A stretch of 64,000 nucleotides of DNA from Rotaria macrura (taxonomy: Eukaryota; Rotifera; Eurotatoria; Philodinida; Philodinidae). Where the stretch lies: the NCBI GenBank assembly GCA_900239685.1, contig OENT01000501.1, positions 1-64,000 of the forward strand, given 5' to 3'. The notes below the pieces were generated by a model. That model saw only the letters and a program-made list of their open reading frames with translations. It made no database searches and was not told where the DNA came from. Positions 36,666 through 51,500 of the stretch are shown here, in pieces. The position numbers and the translations under genes were made by a program. How positions within the stretch are numbered: position 1 is the first letter of the stretch; each line of letters opens with the position of its first letter.

Positions 36666-39600
36666 ATGTCATCAGTACCTGATGATAAAACAAATCTAAC
36701 GAGTGATAATACATTGATACAAAGTTCTTCCGACATGGCTCAAACACATGATAATTTAGATGATAATGATTCACAATATAACACAGTTCTATCAATCGAT
36801 ACCAATTTACACAATGAAATTCCAATGAATTTATTGCATGCTGGTAAATTAAACTAAAAAGCAAAATTTCTACTATCTCTATACGAATAGATCCCGTTAG
36901 TAAAAAGATGAATGATTTTTATTTCTATTTTTCTTTCACATCATGAAACTTTGTTCTCTGAAAAATGACATAAGAAACAGTCATTGATCGATTATGTAAA
37001 CAATTACATATGGAGATAAAGTAAACTTGATCGGATATTGACTGAGCAACGATTCTCAGATATCACACATCTTGTGGTGCAACCAACCTTTTCTTCAGTG
37101 AATTTCAATCGTCCATAGAAGGTCAGGAGGCTAAGTACTCATGACATTTGTTTGATCACGACATAACATATAAGTGTATAATCGATGAAACCCAAGGTGA
37201 ACAACTGTTAATCTATGAAAATATTTTAAATCTATATTAAAAAATATAAATAATCTGAAATTTAATATACGAAACCTTGAATAATCATTGATGATGTATT
37301 CAATACAATAGACGACTAATGGCTTTGAATCAGAATTCATTTCACAAACATTCTATTGTAATCATATTTAATGACTGTATTTCCGTTCGTATGTCGTTCG
37401 AGTTAACGATTCCTTCACTTGAAACTATTCTGTGCCATCTAGAATTTTTAACAGATATGAATACTCATCATTTATATATATCGATTATCAACTATTCATA
37501 TTTTTTTTAGTTTTTGATTTCATTTGTGTCGACATACACATGTATGTATCACCAGAGACGATTAATTGAAAGTAATACGTTGGCTAAACGGAATTTTACT
37601 GCTAATATATTTGATCGTCTATGATTAATTTCGATCACTGCTCGTTTTAAAGTAATACATGAATCTAATGATTAATTCATGTTTACATCCTAGTTTTGAA
37701 TCCTATGGGAGAAAACTTTCCCAAAAAAAAATTGTTTTTTTCATAAGAACCAACACTACACATGTATCAATATTATGTTGACATCAAATTTCGAAAGTCT
37801 ATGACGGTGTCCATTCGAATAGCTGTATGAAACTATGATTAAATTATTATTCTTATCATATAGATCAACATCCATTCTGGGACAATTCGACAGAAAATCG
37901 TACAAGTATCGAAGATGGACCACAACTCGAATATGATGAACATGATATTCACTTGATTGCCGATCGAGGTAAATCATTATCGATGAATTATTTTTAAAAA
38001 AAAAAACACTAAGTTTCATATATTTGAAAAGAAGTCGATGACTTTGAATTAGAGTATGGTAAGAATAAAGAAAATTAGATTAACCCATTAACTCGTTATC
38101 TTGCCTCTATTGACTGGATCTAACTCTTAAGCTTTGCTGGTTGTTATTTTTTTTTTCATGCGCTATCCTTTTCTTGATTGATGACAATTGACGATAGAAT
38201 GTGAGTTTCTTTTAAATAATGAGAATAGATCTGTTTAGATGTGTCACACTCACCGATTTGTGAATTATCATCAACACAAGGTATTATTAAAGGAAACATA
38301 ACATCCGATGGAATAATTGATGATGATTTCGAATCAGAATTAGGTGGACGTGAAACAACAGTCAGTTGAATAACTATAATTTTGTAATTCATAACTATGT
38401 GTATGTCTTTTATTAAGGATTTTCATGATACTGAAGATGCTGATTATGGTTTAATGAGAAAGATTGCTGATTTCGATATTATTGAATTATGTGGTGAAGA
38501 TAAATTTGGTCGAAAAATTATCGTTTGTTCTGCATGTCGTTTACCACATGAAAGTATAATTAAAAACAGTGAATTTAAAACAGTCGATAAATTTTATGAT
38601 TGTTTATTAAAGTAAAAAATCAATTTTGCATAAAGAAATTTAAATAAAAGAAATTTGTCTAATTTCAAAGATACGTTTTACGAACATTCGATCAATATGT
38701 TGATATGGATTATATTATTATTTATTTTCATCATGGTCTACGTTCATATAATAGACCATCATATTCATGGTTATGGAATGCTTATTCCAATCTTGATCGA
38801 AAGTATGATTGAATTTATATATAAATTTCATTTTGAAAATCTTCTAACTTCGTTGAGAATTGAGTGTGTTTTGCTCGGGCATAAAAAATTCCATTAGTTT
38901 TCTTCGTTTACATTTTAGAATGTAGAAACTTCAAATCTAATGAACAGATTACACTGACATGTGTAATTGTATTAGTTCGTTCGAACGGAATTCTGAAGGA
39001 GACTAGTTTCTATCGATGAAATAATTTATATGTTCTTGTTTTCTTCTTCTTCTTCTTCTTCGTTTTAGATATAAAAAAAACTTGAAAGCATTCTATATTG
39101 TTCATCCAACCAAATGGATTAAATTCCTATGGCCATTCCTTCGTTCAGTCATAAGGTAAATCATTTAATTTCTTAAATCTTTTTTTTTTCATATAAATAA
39201 ATCATCGTATTGTAGTGCAAAATTTTCAAGTAAACTTATTTATATTAATCGTCTTGGTCAATTGATGGAATATGTCTATTTGAATAGTATTAGAATACCA
39301 GCTGAAGTTATAGCGTATGATTATTTTTCAAGTTTTTATTTACCTAATTATTCTACTTAGTATTGATCCTATTATTCCAATACCAATACCGCCAACTCAA
39401 ATGAAACCGACGATGAAGTTTCATGTTTCACTCAAATTGTAATTTGACATAATCGTCAATCACATAAATTCTAGATCACATGTTGAAATTTTATTTTTAT
39501 CTTATAGTATTCTTGATAATGAACATAATGAAATTATACCACTTGTTGTTCGTCAAACCGTTGATTATATTAAAAATTATGGTAAACAAGAAAAGGGCAA

Positions 39601-42209
39601 ACATCATGTGTTACTAGTTTTGTAACTATCTATATTCATATGTTTAGGACTTAATGAACCGGGAATATTTCGTCGAACTGCAGTTGTTTCATTGATTAAA
39701 CAAGTACAAGAGAAATACAATGATGGTTAGATTTTCGAAAGAAATCGTTTTACTTTAATTTATCAACTAGAAATATTTACAGGTGAGCCAGTTAATTTTC
39801 AAGACTATGGTGATGTTCATTTGGCAGCATGCATTTTAAAAACATTCTTACATGATTTAACAGAACCATTAATGACCTATCATTTATACCCTGAACTTAT
39901 TGGCCTCTCAGGTAGTGAGTATTTAATTTTCCAATTTTGGTTTTTCCGTGTGGATACTTATTGTCAACGAAGTCTTCTCAACTTCCATCTATGCTTAAAT
40001 CATGCTACACTTACAACTCATTGATGAACTTTTGTCTTCTGTTGTTTTATTTAATTTAAAATTATATCGTTAGTTTTATAAATCTTAATTAATTTATGGT
40101 TTCTTTTTTCATTAAGCTTTGAAACCACAAAATCAATTCAGTGTTATTCGTGATTTAATCGTTGAAAAATTACCAACACAAAACTATAATGTTTTAAAAT
40201 ATCTTATTGAATTCTTAAATTTGGTAAGAATTTTTTTTCTTTTCTATCAGATTGAATTTATTTTCTCGAAATTTAAGATTATATTGTGTAGATTATCCTT
40301 AAGAAAAGAAAATCAACCCCCTCCTCCCCCCCGCTATACATAGAAAGCTCATCAATTTCATATAATGTCATTCGAGAAAAATCTTGCTCTAACACAAGAG
40401 TCGAAAAATAATTCCGATTTGACTAGTTAAATTTCTCCTTCACAGTTTATTATGTGATTCCTTTATACGGCGACAAGGAATTATAAGTTCATACTCTCTA
40501 CAAATGTTGCGTAAAGCACGTAAGTGTCTTTGCTTTTATACAATAGAATTTAATTTACACAAAAAAAAGCAAAATACAGTGCAGTCTGACATTAGATCCC
40601 GGTAGGCTCTACTTGACATGCATTGACTGACAAAAGCAATTCAATATGTACCATGGCATTAGGCAAAGAAATTTCGATTACACAATCGGAAGAGCATACA
40701 TTGAGAGTTTCATATTTTACTTTCAATAACATAGCGAATTTTTCGGAAAAGAACGATCTAGGAAATCATGAACTAGTCGATTCACCCAGGAGGAAAATCT
40801 TAGTTCTTGTTGGCTTAGTCATCTGTGAGAAGTTTTGAATTATTAAGATTAAGATTTGTATGCCCTACAGATATTCTCGATATATGATCATAGAACTGAT
40901 CATCATATATTCCTTATTCCATTTTTGGAAGAATTATTACATGTTGTCATATTTCTCATATTTGATCTTTCCGTGATTAATAAGAACGGAAGTAAAGTGT
41001 TGGATATGCTCTATTCAGTTTTGTAAAACTCTCCCATAATTCAGGCAGGAATTCGAATAAAGTCGATTTCAGCTTGAGAATTACGGGTCAGCTCCCTCAG
41101 GAAAACATCGGAAATAGATAGAACATGGAAGTTGTATTTTCGTTCGGAAACCATTGAGAAATGAGTTTATTAGTACAGTCCCATCAGATCATGTGCGAAA
41201 CTAGTTACTATGCTCTTTAATAGCTGCCTGCCTGTCATGAAGGGGGTGGATCTGTAATTGGAGTCTTCGTTCCTGTGGCCTCTAAGGTAGTAAAGGGGTG
41301 GTAAGCCTTGAAACTTACACTCACCATTTGCTTCGAAGATATATATGAGTTCTGGAAGTATCTGGTCGAAATACTGCTTACATAGTCCGGGAAGTATTCG
41401 ATAGCAGGAATGATCGACTTTGGATCAGATCTGAAGACTCGACCACTTACACCCAGGGATGGTAGTACGTCGTATAAGAATTGTGAAATACACAAAGAGT
41501 AAATCGAGCCCCCTGTGTCTCCTCCCAATTTGCTAACGCTTCAACCCCTCACTGAAATTCATATTCGACAAACTTCATTACTTAATAGATTCGTTTTCCT
41601 TTCTGATAATGTTGAATATTACGATCAGTTATTTTCGAAGCGAAATTCTTCTGTACGAATATTTTAAAATTTATCAATATTGTGTCACTGCAAAGTTTCA
41701 TTATTGAGATATGATCTTTTTAAGTAACTCGACGACCTCTATCAAGCGATCACAAAAAAAGATTTCCTCGAATTTCTATTAGTTGGTAATTTAAACTTGG
41801 AAAAATTTAGACATAAAACCGATACCGATACAAGAAAAGAACAAATCATCATTTTCACTATCATAATTTGATATTACAATAGGTTCAGACGCCCAAGTCT
41901 TGATAAAATGAACAAACTATTTTCTATAAGTTTTGTGAGGTATGAAAAAAAGATATGAATTAATGTACTAGTATTCAGTGGTAAATAATTCATGTCAAAT
42001 ATCAAGACTAGACTAATATCTTATTTTTAATTTAGGTTTCAATTTATTGTGATACAAATTTGATGACAACGAAAAATTTATCCATTGTTTTCGGACCTAA
42101 TCTAGCTTGGTCTGAAGATATACAGATGAATACATTACATAATATTTCGCAGATAAATACATTCACAGAAATATTAATTACACGTTATACAGAATTGTTT
42201 CTCAAATAA
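36666..42209 (+). CDS. ARHGAP1-like protein: CRAL-TRIO (Sec14/BCH) plus RhoGAP
   Basis: A GTPase-activating protein for Rho/Cdc42-type GTPases, like p50RhoGAP. Fourteen exons: 36666-36843, 37864-37968, 38032-38058, 38239-38360, 38418-38611, 38671-38802, 39069-39155, 39216-39314, 39361-39438, 39508-39581, 39648-39725, 39783-39911, 40117-40223 and 42036-42209. They give 527 residues, somewhat longer than human (439) because of an acidic disordered N-terminus. The CRAL-TRIO part matches at [35 protein letters not shown] and [16 protein letters not shown] proline-rich link (IPIPIPPTQ) leads to RhoGAP, with the arginine finger in GIFRRT (R374) and with [19 protein letters not shown] and [15 protein letters not shown]. 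The donor of exon 4 is GTCAGT. The last intron (1.8 kb) contains a GC-rich antisense island. Confidence 0.92.
41235..41528 (-). pseudogene. GC-rich antisense coding-like island, possible amidase fragment
   Basis: Inside the last ARHGAP1-like intron, on the opposite strand, about 97 codons are open. Base composition is clearly more GC-rich than the intron around it. The frame contains [12 protein letters not shown], like the amidase-signature block (usually GSDTGGSIR), and later [10 protein letters not shown], where amidases have a GRVSR-like stretch. A stop lies just upstream and no remaining amidase sequence was found. It may be a fragment of a transferred or duplicated gene. The assignment rests on one short motif. 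Confidence 0.3.
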
Positions 42210-45200
42210 ACATGATAATTTATATTCTATAACAAAACAACGATTTTGTATTCTTATCTTAACTGGACTATATTATTTTTTATGTTGTCTTTCAAATAAT
42301 AAGCATTTCAAAGAAAAAATAAAATTATAAGTTTCGATTTTATTTATAATGTGTGATATTGTTTTTATATTTAAAATATAAATGGATCTTCTATCTTTTA
42401 GATTGACTTCTTTTTTTCTATAAGAAAAACATAATTAATAAAATACAGTAAATCAAGTTTCTATAATGAATATTAGATGATTTTTTTGAACAATGGAGTA
42501 TAGAAAGAAAATTTTTCGGAGTAGATCAACGGTAATGAATTCATTTTTCTGAATTTAGCAAACAAAATTTAATATCATGCATGACCAGAGCATGCTTTAC
42601 GGTATAATCTAGTTAATTGAGATTTTCATTGAGCTCATACTTAAAGCATTACGAATTTGGTCATCAGATAGTGTTTCATTCACAAGCATATTCTCCGTTG
42701 ATCTAAGCCTCGGGCAATATTCAACTTGCTGTGTCATTAGTACTTCATGAAATCCCGCATAGCGATCCTATGAGTTACGCATATGAAAACACTATCGAAT
42801 TTTCAAGAAGAATTAATATAGTTCTTTCCAGAGCTCCACGGGACGCGGGACAAGAAGTGTCAAATTTTGCGGAACGGGACGTGACACCCTTTTGGTCGTC
42901 CCGTGGAGCTATGGTTCTTTCAAATGACATTCAGAAGTGTACTACTGAAAGATTTTCAATTTGTCTGTGAAAATAAACTATACTCACATGTCCTACTGTT
43001 TATGAACGAAGATTTAGTAATTAATGGATATTTGTCGATCTATCATTTCAATGGATCATATTACACATAGTTCTGCTCTCCAAATACAATTTCAATAGTT
43101 TTGTTTTCAATAGAAAGAGATTCAATTGACTAGTCTTTTTTAGTAACTAGTATTCATGTAGACATATCTCTTCGTGAACGAAATCACTTCCAAGTTGACA
43201 ATTTGATCTACATCTGATACTTCTTAATTAGTGAAATAGTCAATCATTACGAAAACCATCACAGTACATACAATTACTAGTATTCACATTTGTTAAAGTT
43301 CTCCTTTTCTTTATGATTTTCTCCCTCTATGTAATTCGATATAATTCTAGATGAAGTATGTTTGAATTTTGCTTGCAACTATATGAAAACCTTCATTACG
43401 GATTAAATTCGCGATCCTGTATAGATCGCTGAGAAAAAGTTGCATAATCGACGTTAACCATAATTCAAGAGTATTACAAGTACTTTGTTTTCATGACTAA
43501 GTATTTTCTACAATTCGAATACTAATCTCGGTACTAAGAAATTGCAAATCGGTTACGGCACATCCGTACGTGAGAAAAAAATCTGAAAGTTTAGGTTTCA
43601 TATTACGAAAAATTGCTTTTCAAAAAAAAAATTGAAATGGAACCAGAATTGGGACCAAAAAGTAATGGTCGTGGAATTTCCTACTCGGGACACGTCTATA
43701 AAAACGAGTACTACATAGTGCAAATGCAAATCTCATATTGAAATTAGTTTCGATTGATACGTACAGTTAATAATCAATTACAAGATTCTACAACTCTGTG
43801 ATTCCGAATAAAAAAATAGAAAATGAATCTCTCGTACTCGGAATTAGTTAATATAAATAGCTGAAAGATTTCATTGCAATATGACTTTTCTTTAATTGAA
43901 TTTGCTCGGTTGTCTGAATATGAACTTAACATATTCTTTCATATAGCACTTTAATTAACTGTAGTATAATTTCATGCTAATAGAATACTTCATTATCGAT
44001 CCGTCTTACTTCATTCTAGACAGATGAAACATGACCAGTTAGAATCCAAATTTGATAATCTTTGTATATATGGATGACGATGTTTAATGTGTGTAAACCC
44101 AGTAAGGTAATCTTGGTCAAAATTTTTAACATATCGAGTTTTACTAACGCCATGAGTCAATTGGCGAAGGTATTAAACTCAATAATTTCGTTGAGCAAAC
44201 ATTTGTTACATTCTTTAACTTTTTGGAATTGAGGATGACATAAAAGTAATAGGTTTACGCACTGTTTGGAAAACGAAACTGAATTACTATCATTTTGTAC
44301 ACGTGAGTTTAATCTACAGGCTGATATTAGAAAATTATTCTCAAACAAAAATGTTTGAAGACCCGATTTAGAAAGAGTACAACATCTTGTTATTCTAATC
44401 GATCTATCATGATTAAGAATAACACGTGACGCTAGAATTTCTGGAAAAAACGTTTGTTCACTTGAAAGAATTTCTGACGAATAAAAAGCTATGGGTTAGA
44501 ACTAGAGTTTAATGTAAACTCAGAAATTGTTTGAACAAAATAACTTTTCGTATTTTCACTACTGGGATCCGAAGCTAAATGTTGGAACCTTCACTGATAT
44601 ATCAGCTTCTAAAGTAAAATTCACTATTCGAGCTCTTCTGTGTCTTTCGACCAACCATCTCAATTTGCGTTTTTCCTAAACTAACATGGTTTTAAAAACT
44701 CAACTATTTGACGAAATTTGTTTCACGTAGAAAGGAGCTCCTGGAAAAGATGCCCATAGCTTCATTTGACTGAAAGCTAAAAATTCGATCATGATCATAT
44801 TTTGTAAAGAAGTATCAGTTCTAGAAAAATACTGAATCCGGTCATTTTTTATATCTTTCATGAGGTACTTGTGGAGGTTAGCAAAAACCTGTTGTTCGTT
44901 GACCAAACCAATCTTTTAGATCTTGCAAAGATTCGATTACTACTCTTCAAGTAGGTCAAAATGAAACCAAACATTCTATTCAGAAATTTTCACACTAACA
45001 GTTATACAAACTTTTTTATTTCGACTCGACATGTAGAAGTTCAATGCATTGACAATCGGCATTATCTAGTATGTGTATTGAATTCTTCTTCGTGATCGAT
45101 TGTTTATTAGCACAGTATTTACATGCGTAGTGTATACTCATTTTACTAGACATATAAGTTAACAAGAAAGTTAGCGATATGAATCTATTAACGAATGAAA

Positions 45201-45590
45201 ATATACCTAACAATTAGAAGATGCTATTTTTTCATAAGATAAATTTCATATTTATCCTACTAGAAGATGAATCGAGGTTTGAAAATCAATTAGCATATAC
45301 ATCATCAATCATCGTTTTTCTTATGTGTTAAAATTGAGGTCATACGAGTGCGCAACTTTTTCTTTTCCCGTACATTCGATACACTTGATAAGCACGGTAT
45401 ACATTTTTTTTTCTGTTCTGTGTAATTTACCTTTCTATTATTTCGTTTTTCTTTTTTCTATTTTATTATTTACATGAGTTTAAATAAAGTTTATGTACGT
45501 GAAAACATTTTAACATTAAAAATCTAGCTTATCTTTTTGCTACATAGAAAAACAATAACTATTTCATGGTGACACTAATATTTATGAAAG
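42210..45590. other. Intergenic before the exonuclease gene
   Basis: AATAAA near 42319 ends the ARHGAP1-like transcript. A small foldback lies at 42821-42920. Three minus-strand open stretches (44157-44348, 44700-44906, 45016-45213) have some coding look but no recognisable family and no clear splice connection. No gene is claimed. Confidence 0.5.
42821..42920. mobile_element. Mini foldback insertion with flanking direct repeats
   Basis: AGCTCCACGGGACG at 42832-42845 is exactly inverted at 42897-42910, and an inner GTGTCA/TGACAC pair continues the fold. The unit is flanked by the 7-bp direct repeat GTTCTTT (42821-42827 and 42914-42920), which could be a target-site duplication. It is GC-rich against an AT-rich background. 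Confidence 0.5.
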
Positions 45591-48500
45591 ATGAATGCAG
45601 ATGATATTCGTCTTTTATCATATTATTTAATTCCAAAAGATTGGACGATTCATTTAATTGATCGAAGAACAAATGAAGAACAGCTTCAAGTAAATCGAAA
45701 AAATTTTGAAGTGTCTTTTTGTTTTTATAAAAAGAATTCGTTATTCGTATGTTTTTTTTCTTCATATCTAGCAAATTCAACGAATTATTGATGATGCTCG
45801 ATTATTGGCATTTGATACTGGTGAATAAATGCTTTATTAATTCTTAAAATATTATTTTATGTTTTAGAAACAATGCCAAGTTTCTATCATGTAAATTTTC
45901 AACGAAATCAAAATTATAGATGGCAAAATGATCGTTGGCAATCATCAAATACTCAAAATCAAATAAATTCGTGTAGTAAGTGAGAAATTAGTTCATCAAT
46001 ATAATCTTTTCGTATCGTAGAAAAAGCTCCTAAAGAAATAGAAAGTTTTGAAAATATATTTTTAAAGTATCTTTGTACGATTGCCGTTGTAGATATTCGA
46101 TCATCTGAAATAGTATTTCCGTGATGAAATCGAATGTATTGAGTTTAATATTAGGTAGACAAATTTTCACATCGAATATAAAATAGCATCATTTAGAAGC
46201 ATATGTGTTTGTAATTTCATAAAACAACAACAGTATGGCGAATTACATTTCCCAGGAGGAAGGATTCCGACCATTGTCAATTACCTTAAATTCATCGTAA
46301 CTTACCGGGTTAGTTCAGCATCACACTGCAATCAAGGTTTATGATGTATGATTGTATTCGTGCCGTAGTTCTTCAACTAGATTGATCTATCTGTCTTGAG
46401 AATCGGTTCTATAAATTCACATATTGCATACTCGTGTGTAGGTTTTCGACTTCAACAAATCTTATAGGATCATCAGTTTCATGAAAAAATATCGCTTTTC
46501 TAATGTGTGGATCGATGGCTATAAGTTATACTTTTCTGATTGATATTTCCTATGTACCAAAGTTCAACTTGATCATCGGTCCGTACATTAGAAATTTTCT
46601 ATACCTTGAAACTGATGATGCATACCATTTGATTTGCTAAAGTTGAAAGCAGACGCCGATAAGTAATGTATGAATGATTTCATTAAAGTATTTAGTAAGT
46701 TAATGCTAGTAGAAATTTATATAGAAGCTGATAGGAAAGGATGAAAATTTGGTCTCGAATAGAGCGTCATTGGTCAGAATTAAAAGTGCAATAAGAAGTT
46801 TTTGGATTCCATTGCGAGACTTATTTTTTGGACATTGCCTGATCACTCAACTTATTTTCGTAGACAATGGGTTTAGTATCTACGATTTTTCTCGAAATAT
46901 TGAACAATTATACGTTCACGTCAGCTGTTATCAGGTTTACATTCCGATGCTTTCATTACTGTGATTCTTCTGATTTTTAAACAGGCTAGTTCTTTTATAG
47001 ATATTCGCTTCAATATATATATATCAATAATAATAAATCCAATGGTATCCAGTCGAGTGACTATGGAACTCGTGAGATCGGAACAATTCCTATAATAATG
47101 TGACAGTACTTAAAAAACACTCTATAAACGGTCAAGATTCAGAAAGACATACGATAATGTAGACATACTCTCCAATGACTTTTCTACTAGAAGATTAAAT
47201 CTTAATCCTAAATGTTTTAAGCACCATGTTCATCAAAACTCTCGAAATAATCTTATCTTTCAATGATATTGAACAGATCGAACATTTCCTAGATTAACTT
47301 ACTAATAATATGAATTATTTATATGTTCTAGTAAGTAAACCATCGCTTCTTCAAGTTGCTATTCGTAGTCGAAAACGGCATGGTAAAAATGTTCTTCTTT
47401 TTGATCTTCAAGAATTATTTGATCGTTCCAATAAACATTATCATGAATGTAAAACAAGTACTATCGTTCATAATTTAATACGATTAGTATTTAATCATTC
47501 AAATGCCTATAAAATTTCTCAATCATTATTAAATGATTTAGCCCAATTGAAATGTTCATTCGATGAAGATTGCTTTCATTCATCAACACTACATCATTGT
47601 ATTGAATTATCAGATATTTATCGTAAAGTTTTTCCAAATGAAAAATACCAACCAATCTATAGTTTACAACGTATGACAGCAATGACACTTCATTTTCAAT
47701 TAGATAAAAAACAACAATGTGCTAATTGGTCAAAACGACCATTAACACAATCATTGAAAGATTATGCTGCTATCGATGTTATTGTTATGATCGATATTTA
47801 TGAACGATTGAAAAAAAGAATTGAAGAAGAATTAAATGATCAAACTGATGAACTATTAACATGGTAAGTTAACACATGACATATCGAAATAATAAGTACA
47901 AAGAGTGTTGAGATGCAGAGCACTGCAAGACAATCAAAAATTTGTCTTATCTCATTCTGTCACTTTCATATAATTCATCTTTGTCGAAATGCAATTGAAA
48001 AGCATTCAATGAATTGAAATTTTCTTCTTCCATACTATATAGTTCATTTATTTCATTAAGCAATGCTGATAGAGTAAAACTGATCTGAGAAAGACGGGGT
48101 CGCGTAAGCCAACTGATTTTTTCCCCAGAACGAGATAAATACTAACCGTTAGAGAATTCCATCTTTCTTTTTGACCATCGTGTCCGAATTCAAAGGAAAA
48201 TATAAGAGTAAAATCAAACATTTTTATCACTAGTCTCGGATTCTGTATCGAATAAAATATTTTTCAACTTTTTTTGAACTAGAGGAAAAATCAAGATTAA
48301 TTGTTTGATCTTCTAAATCGTTCATGTTCTTCAGAATTCGATACTGATTCTCATCGTAGTTTTATATATGTGTAAACAAACATTGCTAACATCAAAGAAA
48401 TGCATTTTAGTTTGTGTTCGATTTCGAGTTTTCAAAGTTAACAGTTGCTATCTCCTAGTAATGAAACAGTAAAATCTGTGAGGATTCTTTAACCCATGCC

Positions 48501-51500
48501 ACTATAATGTTTGTTATATATTGATTAGAATTTCGCTCATCAGGTATATTCCTTGCATTACAAATGTAATGTCGTAAGGAACAACAGTCTCACTGAAATT
48601 GTCACTAGCCTTGTATTGTGTCTCTTAAAGTAACAGACCTATTGATCTTAAAAGCTCGAATGTAATTAAGTGAAGTTTATCTGATTCATTAGTTTGTGTT
48701 GCAAAATTACCGAAGCACATCCTTTTTATCCATCGAAATTGATTGGATTGTTTACAGAAGACAACAATTTTTATGCGATTCACCTCCCGATGTCCACAAC
48801 TGTAGACATTGTAGTCACATGAATATTCTAATTTAACGAGGCATTCATAGTTTTTAAAGAGTACATTACACAAATAATGAGTATCTATCCAACAGATCTA
48901 CATGTATTTGACGAGAAAAGTAATCAACAATTAAAAACTGAATTTCTTTTATTATCAATCGAGAGAAAATTAGGTTTCTAGAAGCAAATAATCAAAGTTA
49001 ATTTTGATGACACGTACAGCCATGTTCACATCTATGGATACTCGGTTGGTAAAATGTTTAGAAGATAATGCACAGCAATTTAGAAAGAGATCGCCATGGA
49101 AGCAATATTGAAAGTAACATATGACAAATCGATAGAAATGTTGAATGAATGATACGATTGATTTGAAGATATCATAACAGAAAATATATGTTCACTAATA
49201 AACAACTAAGGACTTCGAAGTTTCCTTGCCATGAAAAGCAAAGTATCCAATTGATAATCTGCATTTTACAGCAAAGTGTAAAATAGAGTATCAAACGCAT
49301 ATCGTAAGGATCTTGAATGTTTTGCTACCATTGTGGATATGGAAATTTTTAAATTAACAGATTATCAATCTTCACTTCAAAACTCTGTGTAGATAATGGA
49401 AGGATGTTTCTGTGAATAGAATTCAAGATTTGATCATAGTAATACTTTTCTTTATGTATCATAAGATTGTGCATGCTTTCCTTCAATTATTTCATTGACC
49501 TATTAAAAAGCTAAATAACATGTTTTGTTCCGTTTAGAATTCAGAGTTTTTAGTCTTAAAATTTCGGATTAGAAATCATGATAATCAGATTCAAAAGTTG
49601 AATTGTTAATTTCTTTCTTTTCAATATAGAGCTTGTTCATGTGATTATTGAATAAAATTTAATTTATTGGTCATGCTTATCTATGAAGCTCTTTAACATT
49701 CGTTTTATCTTATAGTACTCACGGTACCCTGGCATAAGTTAAATCATTCCATTCTTTTATCTATTGAATTTAAAATGTAAGAGAATCAAGCTAATTGATA
49801 CATTTCTCTTTTTTGAGAATGACCTTCTTATAAATCAGGTAAACAGTCAAAGTTTCATTGAATATGAAACATCAATGTTTGTTTAATTAAATCTGATATG
49901 ATGAATACGTACACTAGGAAATAGTTTATTTAATCAAAAAGTGTCTAGGCTGATTCCTATTCGGAGCAAAAGATCTTGAAAACGATTTCGTCATCAAAAT
50001 AAACAAGATTTTTCTGATCTTCACACGATCTGATTTCATATTCCAGCAGAAGATATGGCATCTCCATTGTGGAACGCTACACCCGCACTAGGAGATTACG
50101 TGATGTGACTTCCCTCGAGAGGGAGATATCGCAACGACCTCAAGAGAAGTGAGCACTTCTTCAAATCCTGTATATGTGACATGGCTCTCATATCACAAAC
50201 CTATCCAAGAAAAATATTAATTTCTGTAGTTTATAACTAGATGGCTTTTATTTTAACAGAAAGAAAAGTAATTGGATAATGGTAAAATAAGGACTTAAAT
50301 TTGATTGGTTTAAAGCTTGTATGTGGAATATATGAATGAATATAGTTTCTTATGCTATAGCTTACTGGTTTCGACCTATTTGTTTTTTAAAGTACAGATA
50401 ATATGAGCCTGCAAAATACTCTACGAGCAGGTTTTGAAAAGGAATTTCGTGGAAACAAGTGAGTTTTGAGTTCATTGTCTGCATTCTGGCACTCTAGTCA
50501 GCTGAAAGAAAAGTCATGCCTCCGAAGAGCGAGTTGCATGCAATATATTGATGGTTAATTGAAGAACTAATGCTAATGATTATTTTCTTGTCAATGGTAG
50601 ATTCAATTTTGGTTCTATGTGATATGGAATCTCTCTCACGCATGAATGACCCATTCATGGATATGTTCATTTAAATTTCTTCTTTCCGTTTTTGTTTTTT
50701 GGGGGTACAGCTGTTCGATGATTACTATTTATCGTTCTAATACTTCGTAGGATAAATATGGTAAACAAAAGAAAATGATATATTTTTCTTCGACTTATAG
50801 GGAAAGTTTTGAAAACTCTATTACAACATCAATTGATCTAGATCGACTCGTTCTTTATCATTGTACATGTGGTGAACGATTCATCACAAATAAAACACGT
50901 AATAAACATGCACGAACCTGTGTACAACAACAACAACAACAGTGTATTGATCAAATATCAGCAATGAATGAAAATCGTCCACGTAAAAAAAAGACGAAAA
51001 ACTTTTTAGTTAATCATATTGATCCCGTACGACCCGAAACGACTGTAACATCATCATCACCGAAACTTGACTTTGATGCCCCACCACCATGTGGTCGTGG
51101 ATACATTCCACCAGCACTTAAACGCGCCTATCAATCGATGAATGAAATATCTCTATACGAACAAGTTCGATGTTCAACAGCTTTCGATGAACTTATTCAA
51201 TTAAATGAAAATCGTCCACCGGATGCTCAATTTTTTCTTGAAGACGACGATACAGAAGTTGCACAAGCATTCGGTCTTGAAATAATGAATATATCATCTA
51301 AACCCAAACGATTAAATACAATCGAATTGAATGGATCATCCATACGTGTATCGAAGAAAAATTTAAAAATAGCTGCCTATCCACCAAAAACACAATCTCG
51401 TATGTGCATGAAATTAATATGTCTGTGAATGACTAGTCATTTTTTATTTTCCACTTTAGTATCACAAAATAGTACGAAAAAATATTATGATGAAAATGAT

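Noticed and set aside
40447-40520. Exon-like segment in the ARHGAP1-like gene ([12 protein letters not shown])
   Set aside because: Exons 40117-40223 and 42036-42209 join directly in phase and match the family; this segment would bring in a stop.
44157-45213. Three minus-strand open frames as a possible gene
   Set aside because: No recognised family, no matching splice sites, and AT-driven composition.
50040-50200. Possible tRNA or SINE-like patch
   Set aside because: No cloverleaf, no convincing A and B boxes, and only a short CCCTCGAGAGGG hairpin.
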